Below are positions 16,805 through 25,876 of a stretch of DNA of 64,000 bases, one piece after another (the first letter of the stretch is position 1; each line of letters begins with the position of its first letter). Origin of the DNA: an uncultured bacterium (GTDB lineage: Bacteria; Cyanobacteriota; Vampirovibrionia; Gastranaerophilales; Gastranaerophilaceae); the NCBI GenBank assembly GCA_902462155.1, contig CABQAQ010000004.1, forward strand, positions 124,001-188,000, given 5' to 3'. The notes under the pieces are model-generated. The model saw only the letters and a program-made list of their open reading frames with translations, was not told the DNA's origin and did no database searches. Both the position numbers and the translations under genes were made by a program.

Positions 16805-17473
16805 TTAAACAATACCTTCCTTTATTGCTTTTACTGCAGCTTGTGTTCGGTCGTCAACAACAAGCTTTTGAATAATATTGCAAACATGTGCTTTAGCTGT
16901 ATGCTCACTTATAGTTAATATATTTGCTATTTCATTATTTGATTTGCCATCTACTACTAATTTTAATACCTCGTATTCTCTTTCTGTAAGATTAGCGTGT
17001 TTTGCTTTAAATTGAGCTCTTGAGGGTGTTTTACTAGGAATAACCGAATAACTGTTTGCACGTATAACATTGACAATTTCATTAGATAACCACATAGCTC
17101 CTTCGTATACAGATTTTATCATCATTATAAGTGAATCAGTGTTTATATCCTTCACTGCACAGCCTTTTACACCTAAAGAAATTAAATCATTAATAATATT
17201 ATGCTCGTAATCTGATGTTAAAACTATTATTTTTTGATCCTCATTTACATCAAATAATTTTTTTAAAAAGACAATAGGGGATATATCATTTAACATAATA
17301 TCAGCAATAATAACAGATGGTTTATATATTTTTTGTTTTTCTAAAGCTTCTTTTCCATTCTGTGCTTCGGCAACTACATCTAGTTCCGGAAAATTTGAAA
17401 ATAATGATTTTAAGCCTACCCTTACTAATTTATGATTATCTATTATCATTATCGTTATTTTATTATTTGACAT
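16805..17473 (-). CDS. NarL/FixJ-family response regulator
   Basis: The 222-residue protein is a two-domain transcription regulator. The receiver (1-125) has the acidic pocket Asp12, the likely phosphoacceptor Asp58 in IIADIMLND, and the conserved Thr/Lys region VLTSD and CAVKD. The C-terminal LuxR-type helix-turn-helix is LTEREYEVLKLVVDGKSNNE followed by IANILTISEHTAKAHVCNIIQKL. No histidine kinase is next to it; the one at 27.7-29.8 kb is a possible but unproven partner. GGAG lies before the ATG. A 17-base dyad in the divergent region upstream may be its own binding site. Confidence 0.92.
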   Translation of the reverse strand: MSNNKITIMIIDNHKLVRVGLKSLFSNFPELDVVAEAQNGKEALEKQKIYKPSVIIADIMLNDISPIVFLKKLFDVNEDQKIIVLTSDYEHNIINDLISLGVKGCAVKDINTDSLIMMIKSVYEGAMWLSNEIVNVIRANSYSVIPSKTPSRAQFKAKHANLTEREYEVLKLVVDGKSNNEIANILTISEHTAKAHVCNIIQKLVVDDRTQAAVKAIKEGIV

Positions 17474-17579
17474 AATTCTACTCTCCTACAAATCAATTTA
17501 TATAAAAGATATTAATAAAATTTATACTATAATGATTTAATCTTAACTTATATGATATTTTATTAAATTACTCCTTGTG

Positions 17580-17596
17580 ATAATTAGGCTAATTAT
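17580..17596. promoter_or_regulatory. Perfect dyad in the divergent regulator/DUF475 region
   Basis: ATAATTAG (17580-17587), a single G, and CTAATTAT (17589-17596) form a perfect 8-1-8 inverted repeat. It lies about 105 bases before the regulator start and 118 before the DUF475 start. Size and position suit a dimeric repressor or activator site. It is too short and AT-rich to be a convincing terminator. Confidence 0.45.
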
Positions 17597-17713
17597 TATA
17601 AATTTAATGAAAAACTTAAAACCAAATTTTAACTATTGTTCAAAAATTTTATTTATGACAATATAATATAAATACATAATAATTAGTTTTAAATCTAATA
17701 AAAAGGGGATGTA

Positions 17714-18793
17714 ATGATTAAATATTTTAAATGGTCAATATTAGTAACAATTCTAGGAACTATTGCTGCTTATTTTTGGGGTGAACATCATATTGCTCAA
17801 GGTTCCGGCTTAAAATGTTTATTTATAGTTTTTATATTAAGTGTACTTGAAGTAAGTTTATCTTTTGATAATGCTGTAGTTAATGCATTAAAATTAGAAA
17901 AAATGAGTCCGACTTGGCAACATAGATTCATTACTTGGGGTATTTTTATTGCTGTTTTTGGTATGCGCTTATTATTTCCTATAGCAGTTGTTTCTTTATT
18001 TTCTAGAATAAGTATTATAAAAACAGCTCAGATGGCTTTTTATGATGCCGTTAGTTATACTAAGTATTTACACGAAGTACACTCTTCTATTTTAGCTTTT
18101 GGTGGGATATTCCTACTTATGTTATTTTTAACTTATATATTTAATAAAAATAAAAAAGTTCATTGGATAAAACCACTTGAAAATCATTTAACAAAATTTG
18201 GTAATATTCATGGTATTGAAGTTGTTATTTCTATCTTAGCTCTTTATTTTGTTCAACACTTTTTAGTGCATGAACACCAGAAGTTAACTGTTTTATTATC
18301 CGGTTTATGTGGACTTGTTCTTTATATTATGATTCATGGTCTAAGCGAGCTTATGCAAGCACATAGCCACGATTGTGATAATAATTCAACACCAGTATGT
18401 CAATCTTTTAAATCTGGTTTTATCGCATTTTTGTATTTAGAGTTAATAGATGCTTCTTTTTCTTTAGATGGTGTCTTAGGTGCTTTTGCTTTAAGTAAAG
18501 ATATTATCATTATTACTATTGGGCTTACAATAGGGGCTATGTTTGTTAGATCTTTAACTATTATGATGGTTGAAAAAAGAACTCTTGCTCAATATATATA
18601 TCTAGAACATGGTGCACATTGGGCTATCGGAACTTTAGCTGTAATTATGCTTATTTCTACTTCTTATGAAATACCGGAAGTTGTAACCGGTCTTTTAGGT
18701 TTTGTATTTATTATGATTGCTTATATTACTTCTGTTATTCATAATATAAAATTAAAAAATAAGAAAGAACAATCTTTAATTGAAAAACAATAA
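17714..18793 (+). CDS. TerC superfamily membrane protein, DUF475 family
   Basis: The 359-residue protein has about nine hydrophobic segments. The conserved TerC-type acidic motif appears twice: VLEVSLSFDNAVVNALKL near the start and YLELIDASFSLDGVLGAFALS in the C-terminal half. This matches the DUF475 branch of the TerC/LysE-like superfamily, whose relatives move metal ions such as manganese or protect from tellurite. The actual substrate cannot be read from sequence. AAAGGGG lies upstream of the ATG. The next gene overlaps its end by 14 bases if the TTG start there is used. Confidence 0.88.
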   Translation: MIKYFKWSILVTILGTIAAYFWGEHHIAQGSGLKCLFIVFILSVLEVSLSFDNAVVNALKLEKMSPTWQHRFITWGIFIAVFGMRLLFPIAVVSLFSRISIIKTAQMAFYDAVSYTKYLHEVHSSILAFGGIFLLMLFLTYIFNKNKKVHWIKPLENHLTKFGNIHGIEVVISILALYFVQHFLVHEHQKLTVLLSGLCGLVLYIMIHGLSELMQAHSHDCDNNSTPVCQSFKSGFIAFLYLELIDASFSLDGVLGAFALSKDIIIITIGLTIGAMFVRSLTIMMVEKRTLAQYIYLEHGAHWAIGTLAVIMLISTSYEIPEVVTGLLGFVFIMIAYITSVIHNIKLKNKKEQSLIEKQ

Positions 18794-20030
18794 TATTTTA
18801 TTAATGGGAGATGATCCTATAAAAATATCATTTCCTATTAATACTTATAAAAAATATTATAATAATGAGTATATTACTTTAAATAAATTTAATTTTGATG
18901 CGATGATTCTTATCTGCACAAATAGAATTTGTTTTGACTTAATTTTTTGTAAATTATTTAATATTAAAAAAAATCCAAAATATAATTTTCATTACTTTTT
19001 ATCTGAGTTTGAAATACGATATTTATCATTGCTAAAAGAAAAAGATTTTTTAGATATAATAAAGCAAAATTCTTTTATTATTGATTTTAGTTTTAATATT
19101 GATCCTTATAAGGATTATCTTATCTCCGGAAAAATAGAACTTAATACTCAATTTATAAATAATGGTACATTGGAGAAAAGTTATTTTAAAATATTTTTTA
19201 AAATTGTTTTAGACTCTAGTGATAACATTTTGCCTTATTTTCTTAAATATAACGCTTTTATTAGATATTTAGCTAATTTTAATAAACAGATATTTATTTC
19301 TATATTCAATAAAATTCATAATATTAATATAGATAAAAATAGAATATCTTGTAATAATTTTGATAAATTAGAATATATCTATCTTCCTGAAAATATTAAT
19401 ATTGATAATACAAGAAAACTAATATCCGATTTCACTTTAGATATATTTCTTATAATCTTAAATATTTTTGATTCTGAAAAATCATCCGATGGACTTTTAT
19501 ATATAAATACAGATGATATCTTACAATTTTTAGGCAAACAAAAAAATAAAAATAGTAAAAATAATTCCGGTGGATATAAAAATCATCAAAGAGAAAAAGT
19601 TCATAAATCATTATTTTTACTTAACGTTTTAAATTTTCTAATAATAAGAGAATATAAAAAATATTCTTATTTTATAAATATTCCAGTTAATAAATATAGA
19701 CTTAGGAAACTTAAAGGATTAAGTTCGGAGTTATTAAAATTAAATCCGGTAAAAAATTTATGGATAAAAAGGTTTGCTTTTAAATTAATTTATGATAATT
19801 CTACTTCAAATATAATTAAAGTAAGTAACCTTTTATCCTCTATACAAAAAGAATATTATGACTCATTTAAACCCGGATTAATACGTGAAAAATTTGAATC
19901 TACTTTAGATTCATTAATAAAGTTTAAAGTTATTAGGAGTTGGGAATATAAAAAAATCAATGAAAATAATCTTGAAATAAAGAATTGGTATATAAAATGG
20001 ATAAATTTGAAAATAATATATAAAATATAG
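18780..20030 (+). CDS. Unknown protein, possible winged-helix DNA-binding type
   Basis: I do not recognise this 416-residue protein. It is Ile/Asn/Lys/Phe-rich, has no signal peptide or clear membrane helix, and begins with LLMGDDPIKISFPINTYKKYY. A basic stretch near the middle (KNKNSKNNSGGYKNHQREKVHKSLFLLNVLNFLIIREYKKYSY split as Lys/Asn-rich linker then helices) and repeated helix-strand patterns recall plasmid-replication or winged-helix proteins, but I see no decisive motif. The TTG start at 18780 overlaps DUF475 by 14 bases; an ATG at 18804 is an alternative, and neither has a good ribosome binding site. The overlap suggests translational coupling. A strong terminator follows. Confidence 0.6.
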   Translation: MKNNNILLMGDDPIKISFPINTYKKYYNNEYITLNKFNFDAMILICTNRICFDLIFCKLFNIKKNPKYNFHYFLSEFEIRYLSLLKEKDFLDIIKQNSFIIDFSFNIDPYKDYLISGKIELNTQFINNGTLEKSYFKIFFKIVLDSSDNILPYFLKYNAFIRYLANFNKQIFISIFNKIHNINIDKNRISCNNFDKLEYIYLPENINIDNTRKLISDFTLDIFLIILNIFDSEKSSDGLLYINTDDILQFLGKQKNKNSKNNSGGYKNHQREKVHKSLFLLNVLNFLIIREYKKYSYFINIPVNKYRLRKLKGLSSELLKLNPVKNLWIKRFAFKLIYDNSTSNIIKVSNLLSSIQKEYYDSFKPGLIREKFESTLDSLIKFKVIRSWEYKKINENNLEIKNWYIKWINLKIIYKI

Positions 20031-20042
20031 GGAAATTATGGG

Positions 20043-20082
20043 AAAGAGCCGGTCAAGTTAAGATAACTTGACCGGCTCTTTT
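20043..20082 (+). terminator. Strong hairpin terminator
   Basis: An 18-bp perfect stem (20043-20060 with 20064-20081, loop AGA) contains a GC-rich GAGCCGGTC core and runs into TTTT. It lies 13 bases after the stop of the unknown gene at 20030. Confidence 0.85.
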
Positions 20083-20107
20083 AGAATAAGATCGATCTTA
20101 TTCTTTT
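20083..20107. terminator. Second palindromic hairpin in the convergent gap
   Basis: AGAATAAGATC (20083-20093) followed directly by its complement makes a 22-base perfect palindrome that ends in TTTT on the plus strand. It follows the previous hairpin without a gap. It may be a back-up terminator. Confidence 0.5.
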
Positions 20108-20116
20108 ATATAATAA

Positions 20117-20155
20117 CAGCAATTATTACATAAATTGATTATTTAATAATTGCTG
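20117..20155 (-). terminator. Third hairpin, likely terminator for hdeD-like gene
   Basis: CAGCAATTATTA (20117-20128) pairs perfectly with TAATAATTGCTG (20144-20155) across a 15-base loop. On the minus strand it follows the stop of the HdeD-like gene by about 7 bases and leads into a TTATTATATAAAAG stretch. Confidence 0.55.
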
Positions 20156-20161
20156 AGATTT

Positions 20162-20725
20162 CTAATAATAATCGTGAGAAGATTCTTTAGAAATAGCCTT
20201 ACAAGTAGAAGATAAACCAGTCATAGCAAGTCCGCTAAAAATAAATTCTACACCAAGTAATATTCCTATAGTCCACATAGCACTAAAAGGTAAAGAAGCT
20301 AATATAATAGCCGCTAAGATAAATTGTAAACCGGCAGTTAATAGACCTAACCACCAAAAATTTAAATAATGACGATTTTTAATTGAAAATACCGATGAAT
20401 TAATACCTCTTAAAAGGAAATAAGTACCTATTATAGCTGTTAAAATAAAGATATTAAATAATGGATTTAATGTTAAATAAATACCTGTTGCCATCATTAA
20501 TATAGAAATAGCTATGGATAACCAGAAATTACTTATTTCTTTTCTTAAAATCAAAGAATTTACAAATTTATATAAACCACCTACAAAAAGTAATACACTT
20601 ACTATTAATGCCGTTGTAAAAGTTGTAATTCTTGGTAAAACAATCATCATTACACCAAGGATTGTAAATACAATTCCTTCAGCTAAAAAATAATTTTCGC
20701 ATTTGTAAAATAGTTGTCTTAACAT
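20162..20725 (-). CDS. HdeD/DUF308 family membrane protein
   Basis: The 187-residue protein has six hydrophobic segments with short loops, starting with AEGIVFTILGVMMIVLPRI and containing the paired repeats (three helices twice) typical of the DUF308/HdeD family. HdeD in Escherichia coli is an inner-membrane protein linked to acid resistance at high cell density; here the role is not known. A GGAGGG ribosome binding site precedes the ATG. TTGACA lies about 25 bases upstream of the start, but no clear -10 box is placed with it. It is convergent with the unknown gene at 18780. Confidence 0.85.
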   Translation of the reverse strand: MLRQLFYKCENYFLAEGIVFTILGVMMIVLPRITTFTTALIVSVLLFVGGLYKFVNSLILRKEISNFWLSIAISILMMATGIYLTLNPLFNIFILTAIIGTYFLLRGINSSVFSIKNRHYLNFWWLGLLTAGLQFILAAIILASLPFSAMWTIGILLGVEFIFSGLAMTGLSSTCKAISKESSHDYY

Positions 20726-20865
20726 AAAAGATTTCCCTCCAAAACTTTATGTCAATTATTATCATCTTATTTTCATTATTAAACATTACTAAAAAGTATT
20801 ATTTAATAAAATGTTAATAAGACATTAATATTAAGTATTTAAAATAATAAATATTATAAAAAGTT

Positions 20866-21309
20866 CTAAAATAATTCTGAATTTTTTTTATTAATAAAAT
20901 CCGAAAAAGAACTTAAAAGATAATTAAAAGCAAGTGCTATTAAACAAATTTTACCTAAAGGATTTCTATTTTTTGATAAAAATATTGCTCCTAAAGATAA
21001 ACCTAGAGGTAATAAATCACTATATAAAGATTCTAAAAATCCAGAACAAAACCCTGTAACTCCAGACTTAAATATTTTAAAATTATCAGTAAATTCCTGA
21101 TTTATATTCCATTTTTTATTATCCACTAAAGGATTAGACTCTTTTATATTCGAGGCATAAATAAATTGATCCGGTAAATCATCAACAGTAGCTTGTTTGG
21201 ATTTTTCTATAGCATTTTGTTTGCCATTATTTATAGCATTATAAGTAATATATCCACCTGTTGCTAAACCTATTGTTTTTGTTGCTATTTCACCAAAATT
21301 TAAATACAT
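20866..21309 (-). CDS. Hypothetical membrane-associated protein
   Basis: I do not recognise this 147-residue protein. The N-terminus (FGEIATKTIGLATGGYITYNAI) is a weakly hydrophobic Gly-rich segment, the middle is polar, and the last 60 residues hold two hydrophobic stretches (LLPLGLSLGAIFLS and ICLIALAFNYLLSSF). It lies 28 bases downstream of the HEAT-like gene on the same strand, so the two are probably one operon. Similar small Gly-rich membrane-associated proteins occur elsewhere in the window (60752-61279), but I cannot show they are related. Confidence 0.6.
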   Translation of the reverse strand: MYLNFGEIATKTIGLATGGYITYNAINNGKQNAIEKSKQATVDDLPDQFIYASNIKESNPLVDNKKWNINQEFTDNFKIFKSGVTGFCSGFLESLYSDLLPLGLSLGAIFLSKNRNPLGKICLIALAFNYLLSSFSDFINKKNSELF

Positions 21310-21337
21310 TTAAAAATAATTCCTTACTTTTTTAAAA

Positions 21338-22423
21338 TTATTTCTCATCTTTTTTATCTTTATCCTTTTGTTTATCATTATTCTTAGAAAAATCACGAAC
21401 TGTAACTTCTTTTGAAGCCATATCAAGTAGAATATTTGATGCTAATAAAGCATCTTCGCCATATACTTCTTTTGAAGATTGCATTTTTTTCAACAAATTA
21501 ACAGTCAAGTTATCGCCTAAAGCTTGTTTATTATCTAATAAGGAAAGTGCCAAAAATCGAACTTTCTTTGATGGATCTTGAATAGCTAAGTTAAGAAGGC
21601 TATTTAATGCTATATCATTTTTTCTTGATTCATCTTCTTTAAAACATTTAGAAAGTTCTCTAATCCCCATTAATCTTATTTCAGGATTTTCATTTCTTAA
21701 ATAATTTTCCATAGTCTTTATATATTCATCAGTTAATTGAGAAACTTTTTTAGTTTTTATTTTATCAGAATTGTCTTTAATATCAGAAGCAGCAATTTTC
21801 TGTTCTTGATTTTTATTCTGATCTAAATTTGGGATTGATGGACCTTGCGGTGAATTAAAATTATTTAAAGAATTTGATACATTTGCATTACCCGGTAAAA
21901 CAGAAGGGTTAAATATAAGAATATTAACCCCTGAAGAAGGTGATGCTGTCTTTTGAGGAATCATATTATTAAAAGGTATGCTTGATATTGTTTGATTTAC
22001 AAATTTAGCTTGTTCATTAGTAATGTTCGAATTATTATTCTGAAAAGTTGCTGTAGTAATATTTTGTCCATTAATATTTACTTGCGGTGGTTCTTGGGTT
22101 CTTGCTTGAGATATAAGAGTATTTTGTTTTAATTCTATTGGATTAAGAGATCTTGTATTTTTAATAGAATTTTTATTTATATTAACATTATTTGGATTTA
22201 AATTTGAAACTAAATTCTGAACTTGCGGATACTTTTGGTATTGAGCTAAAACATCATTAGTATTCATGAACTTTCCAGGAGATTCATAAGCACTTACAAT
22301 TTGTTCTTGTTGCAATACAGGTGCTTGGGACTTACTCTCTTTTTTGTTCTGTTGAACATTTTGAAGATTAATAGGTTCTATTTGATTTTTTATTTGAAAA
22401 TTCTGCATAGGATTCAACAACAC
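21338..22423 (-). CDS. Disordered protein with C-terminal HEAT-like repeats
   Basis: The first 220 residues of this 361-residue protein are Asn/Gln/Pro-rich and probably disordered. The rest (NPEIRLMGIRELSKCFKEDE onward, then DPSKKVRFLALSLLDNKQAL) shows paired helices like HEAT or armadillo repeats, ending in a Lys/Asp-rich tail. There is no signal peptide. The start shown is a GTG; an ATG at 22408 is a five-codon shorter alternative, and neither has a clear ribosome binding site. It precedes the small membrane gene at 20866 in an apparent operon. It may be a scaffold, but no function is supported. Confidence 0.6.
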   Translation of the reverse strand: MLLNPMQNFQIKNQIEPINLQNVQQNKKESKSQAPVLQQEQIVSAYESPGKFMNTNDVLAQYQKYPQVQNLVSNLNPNNVNINKNSIKNTRSLNPIELKQNTLISQARTQEPPQVNINGQNITTATFQNNNSNITNEQAKFVNQTISSIPFNNMIPQKTASPSSGVNILIFNPSVLPGNANVSNSLNNFNSPQGPSIPNLDQNKNQEQKIAASDIKDNSDKIKTKKVSQLTDEYIKTMENYLRNENPEIRLMGIRELSKCFKEDESRKNDIALNSLLNLAIQDPSKKVRFLALSLLDNKQALGDNLTVNLLKKMQSSKEVYGEDALLASNILLDMASKEVTVRDFSKNNDKQKDKDKKDEK

Positions 22424-22657
22424 AATAATTATGATTACTCAACTTATATTTTTAAAGTAAAATTTTATTGATAAAATGCTAAAAAAAAGGTGATTATTAA
22501 GAAATGTTAAAATAATAATCTCAAATATTTATGTAAATATTTGTAAATATTAATGGATACATTCATCTAAAAATAACAAAAATAATTTTTATAAGTTTTA
22601 AAATAGACAAATAAAGTGCTGATGTAATGGGTATAAATATTAACTTTTGGAGGAAAA

Positions 22658-23245
22658 ATGAATATAAATAGCCAAAATAGACAATATTCTTTTAAAAATA
22701 ATACAGTCAATAATTACAAAGAAAATAAAGAATTGAATAATAATATTACAGACTCTAATCAATCAGATTTATTAGTAAAAAATATTGAACTGGACAGTGA
22801 AAAAGATACAAATAATTCCTCTGAAATAATCTGCAATGATCCCAGACATAAAAATATAAAAAAAGACACCTTCTCAAGTCGTTTAGCAAAAGGAGCAGCC
22901 TCATTTTTAGTTCCGGGACTTGGCCAATTCTGCGATGGAAGAAATAAAGAAGGATCTAAACATTTCTTTACTACTATGGGATTAAATGTTGTAGGTTTTA
23001 TTCCTATTATTTATTCTTATTTTAAATTTATAAAGAATACTTTAAAAAATATAGAAGATGCTCCTATGATTAAATTTAGTCACCACGAAATGAAAGATAT
23101 TCAAAAAAATGCTTCCTCATTTAAATTTGCTGCAACAATGGCTATAAGTTACATTTTTCTTTCTATTTCAAACATGGTTATGAAATTTGTAAGTGCAGCT
23201 GATGCTATGAAAGGCTCGGGAAAAAATAATATAGAAAATACTTAA
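22658..23245 (+). CDS. Hypothetical membrane protein with TM2-like PGLGQF motif
   Basis: The 195-residue protein has a polar Asn-rich N-terminal third, then SFLVPGLGQFCDGRNKEGSKHFF, which matches the PGLGQ-x-x-x-G-x-x-x-x-G turn between helices of TM2-like/DUF5683-type membrane proteins. A hydrophobic segment (TMGLNVVGFIPIIYSYF) follows, and another lies near the C-terminus (AATMAISYIFLSISNMV). GGAGG precedes the ATG. It is convergent with deoC and divergent from the HEAT-like gene. TM2-type proteins have no uniform function, so none is assigned. Confidence 0.65.
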   Translation: MNINSQNRQYSFKNNTVNNYKENKELNNNITDSNQSDLLVKNIELDSEKDTNNSSEIICNDPRHKNIKKDTFSSRLAKGAASFLVPGLGQFCDGRNKEGSKHFFTTMGLNVVGFIPIIYSYFKFIKNTLKNIEDAPMIKFSHHEMKDIQKNASSFKFAATMAISYIFLSISNMVMKFVSAADAMKGSGKNNIENT

Positions 23246-23265
23246 TTTAAAAATTATTTAACATT

Positions 23266-23934
23266 TTATATTCTTTTAAAAATATTAACTCCTGAACTTG
23301 TACCTAAACGAGCTGCCTTTGATATATTAATCAAATCACAAGCAAAATCATATGTTTTTATACCACCGGATGCCTTTACCTTTAGTCCGGAATCTTTTAC
23401 AATATCATACATTATTTTAACATTTTCTAAAGTTGCTCCGATTCCATTTTTTATGAATCCGGTCGATGTTTTAACAAAATTTGCTTTAGCCTCTATAGCT
23501 ATTTTACAAGCTTTTATTATTTCATTTTTTGATAATAAATCTGTTTCAATTATAACTTTTAAAACTTTATCCCCAACTGCTTCTTTTACAGATGAAATAT
23601 CATTAAATACAACATCAAACTTATTAGATTTAAATGCAGAGATATTCATAACCATATCAAACTCATCTGCTCCATCAATTAAAGCTTTTTTAGCTTCGAA
23701 AACTTTAGTTTCTATTAAATTTGCACCTAAAGGAAAGCCTATTACTGTCGTGATTTTTAAATCTGATTTATTTTTTAATATATAATCTTTTGCTAATTTT
23801 ACAAAATAAGGATTAATACATATTGCAAAGAAATTATACTCAATAGCTTCATCAATTAATTTATAAATATCATTTAGATTTGCATCACTTCTAAGTAATG
23901 TATGCTCTATATAATGTTCAATGTTATTAATCAT
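23266..23934 (-). CDS. deoC: Deoxyribose-phosphate aldolase
   Basis: DeoC splits 2-deoxyribose 5-phosphate to glyceraldehyde 3-phosphate and acetaldehyde in nucleoside salvage. The 222-residue protein has the family start IEHTLLRSDANLNDIYKLIDEA, the segment VIGFPLGANLIETKVFEA, the Schiff-base lysine region ANFVKTSTGF and the second lysine VKASGGIK. Length matches the short bacterial form. It is followed upstream by recO and pilT on the same strand with about 20 bases between genes, so they may be one transcript. No other nucleoside-catabolism gene is nearby. Confidence 0.96.
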   Translation of the reverse strand: MINNIEHYIEHTLLRSDANLNDIYKLIDEAIEYNFFAICINPYFVKLAKDYILKNKSDLKITTVIGFPLGANLIETKVFEAKKALIDGADEFDMVMNISAFKSNKFDVVFNDISSVKEAVGDKVLKVIIETDLLSKNEIIKACKIAIEAKANFVKTSTGFIKNGIGATLENVKIMYDIVKDSGLKVKASGGIKTYDFACDLINISKAARLGTSSGVNIFKRI

Positions 23935-23954
23935 ATTATTTATTTCCCTCTTTT

Positions 23955-24713
23955 TTATTTTATCTTTTCTAGTATATCTATTGATTTAAACCGCTTTGGA
24001 CAATGAAATTGTAAGTACTTTTTTAAAAAATCAAAAGCACAATTACAAACAAATTCATCTGCTAATTTATCGTATTTTGTTTTTGAATCAAAATCTGATA
24101 ATAATAAAACTTCAAAAAAATCCTTTATTTTTCTATGAATCTTAATTGTTTTTATATCACTAGATCTACATTTTTTACATAAAATTCCAGCTTGTTCAAA
24201 AGAAAAGTAAGTATCATCACAAATTTGTCCACAATTAATACAATGACCTAGCTCTAGAGTAAATCCTGAAATATCTGTCATTTTAAGCTGGAATCTAATT
24301 AATGCTAACATTAACTCAATTTTATTATTTGATTTTGATACTTTATTTAAAAATTGATAAAAAAGCTCATATATATCCTTAGAATTCGGATCATTTTCAA
24401 TACCTAAATTTATAACTATTTCACAAGCATAAATAGAATAAAATAATTTATCTACGTTATTACGAATATTCTTAAAAGAATTCAAACCTTGTGCTTGGCA
24501 GATTATATCTAAATTCTTTCCTTGAGATAATAAAATTTTATTTGCTACCATCATATCCATTGAGGCACCGAGTTTGCTTTTAGATTTTTTTATTCCTTTT
24601 GCTACAGCCCTCATTAATCCATATTCTTTTGAATACATAACTATTATTTTATCATTCTCATTCAACGGATACGATTTTAAATTGATGGAATCTACTGTAA
24701 AACTTTCTTTCAT
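23955..24713 (-). CDS. recO: DNA repair protein RecO
   Basis: RecO works with RecR to load RecA onto SSB-covered single strands during gap repair. The 252-residue protein starts with the OB-fold segment SINLKSYPLNENDKIIVMYSKEYGLMRAVAKGIKKSKSKLG, has the helical middle, and carries a zinc finger of four Cys (HCINCGQICDD and GILCKKC). Length is as usual. It lies between pilT and deoC with short spacers. The call is clear despite the low overall conservation of RecO. Confidence 0.93.
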   Translation of the reverse strand: MKESFTVDSINLKSYPLNENDKIIVMYSKEYGLMRAVAKGIKKSKSKLGASMDMMVANKILLSQGKNLDIICQAQGLNSFKNIRNNVDKLFYSIYACEIVINLGIENDPNSKDIYELFYQFLNKVSKSNNKIELMLALIRFQLKMTDISGFTLELGHCINCGQICDDTYFSFEQAGILCKKCRSSDIKTIKIHRKIKDFFEVLLLSDFDSKTKYDKLADEFVCNCAFDFLKKYLQFHCPKRFKSIDILEKIK

Positions 24714-24731
24714 TTTTTTCTACTATTGTAT

Positions 24732-25823
24732 TTAGTACTCTTCTCCACCATAATATACGCCTCTTAGCATCTGTTCAAGTTCATGAATATCATTAGAATT
24801 TTCACAAGCTGCCTCTTTACTTATAATATTTTCCTTAACTAATAAATATAAAGATTTATTCATAGATATCATCTCATTTTTATTACCATTTTTTATAAGC
24901 TCATATATAGCATTAAGATTATCTTTAACCATATAATCAGCAACAGTAGGTGTAATCATAAGTATTTCACACGCAGGAATTCTAGCATTTTTGATATCTA
25001 TCCTATTAATTAATCTTTGAGAAGCAATAGCTTTTAATACAGATGCTAACTGAGATCTTATATTTGGTCTTTCAACAGGTTCATATAAGTTAACAATACG
25101 ATTAATAGTACTATGAGCATCATTCGTATGCAAAGTTGAAAAAACAAGATGCCCAGTTTCTGCAGCACTTAATGCGGCCTCTAAAGTTTCTTTATCTCTT
25201 ATTTCACCTACCATAATAATATCCGGATCTTGTCTTAATGCGGCTCTTATACCGCTTGCATAAGATTGTGTATCTAAATTTACTTGCCTTTGGGTTATCA
25301 TTGATTTTTTTGGTGTGTAAACAAACTCTATAGGATCTTCTATTGTAATTATATGTTTTTGTTTTGTTTTATTAATGGTTTCTATTAAAGAAGCTAATGT
25401 AGTAGATTTCCCTGTCCCTGTAGCTCCAGTTATAAGCACCAACCCCGTTACAAAATCCGAAAATTGTTGTACCATTCGTGGTAAATTAAGTTCTGCTATA
25501 GATTTTATTTCTAATGGAACCGAACGAAATGAAAGACCATAAATACCCATTTGTTTATATAAATTTACACGAAATCTTGCTACTCCAGGTATTTTATATG
25601 GAAAATCAATCTCTTCCATATCAGCTAAATATTTTTTTAAACTTGGCGGTAATATTTTTAATATAAGTTCTTCCATCTCTTCATAACTTAACTTACCAAC
25701 ATTAAATGTATAAATCTCTCCTGATATCCTTAGTCTAGCATACTCATCTACTTTTAAATGAATATCTGATGCTCTTTTCTCTATACAACCCTTTAAAAAT
25801 GACTCTATATCAAAACTAACCAT
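24732..25823 (-). CDS. pilT: Type IV pilus retraction ATPase
   Basis: PilT is the hexameric cytoplasmic ATPase that pulls type IV pili back, driving twitching. The 363-residue protein has the N-terminal PAS-like half (ASDIHLKVDEYARLRISGE), Walker A GATGTGKSTTLAS, the Asp box ITIEDPIEF, Walker B DPDIIMVGEIRD and the His box AETGHLVFSTLHTNDA. All motifs are intact, unlike the PilB-like gene upstream. AAGGAG lies before the ATG. The order PilB-like, pilT, recO on one strand suggests a motor operon. Confidence 0.95.
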   Translation of the reverse strand: MVSFDIESFLKGCIEKRASDIHLKVDEYARLRISGEIYTFNVGKLSYEEMEELILKILPPSLKKYLADMEEIDFPYKIPGVARFRVNLYKQMGIYGLSFRSVPLEIKSIAELNLPRMVQQFSDFVTGLVLITGATGTGKSTTLASLIETINKTKQKHIITIEDPIEFVYTPKKSMITQRQVNLDTQSYASGIRAALRQDPDIIMVGEIRDKETLEAALSAAETGHLVFSTLHTNDAHSTINRIVNLYEPVERPNIRSQLASVLKAIASQRLINRIDIKNARIPACEILMITPTVADYMVKDNLNAIYELIKNGNKNEMISMNKSLYLLVKENIISKEAACENSNDIHELEQMLRGVYYGGEEY

Positions 25824-25876
25824 ATTAATAAGCTCCTTTTAACATCTTTTATTTTACATAAAATAATCTATATAAA

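Noticed and set aside
17474..17713. Riboswitch upstream of the DUF475 gene (such as a manganese yybP-type)
   Set aside because: I could not find the conserved yybP-ykoY stems or any G-rich core; the gap is AT-rich with only the short dyad.
20741..20755. Another sigma-28-like element before the HdeD gene
   Set aside because: TAAAGTTT is present on the minus strand, but the ribosome binding site occupies the spacer and no -10 box follows.
22610..22650. Weak sigma-28-like element before the 22658 gene
   Set aside because: TAAAGTGC-N11-GTATAAAT matches poorly at the -10 and the spacing is uncertain.
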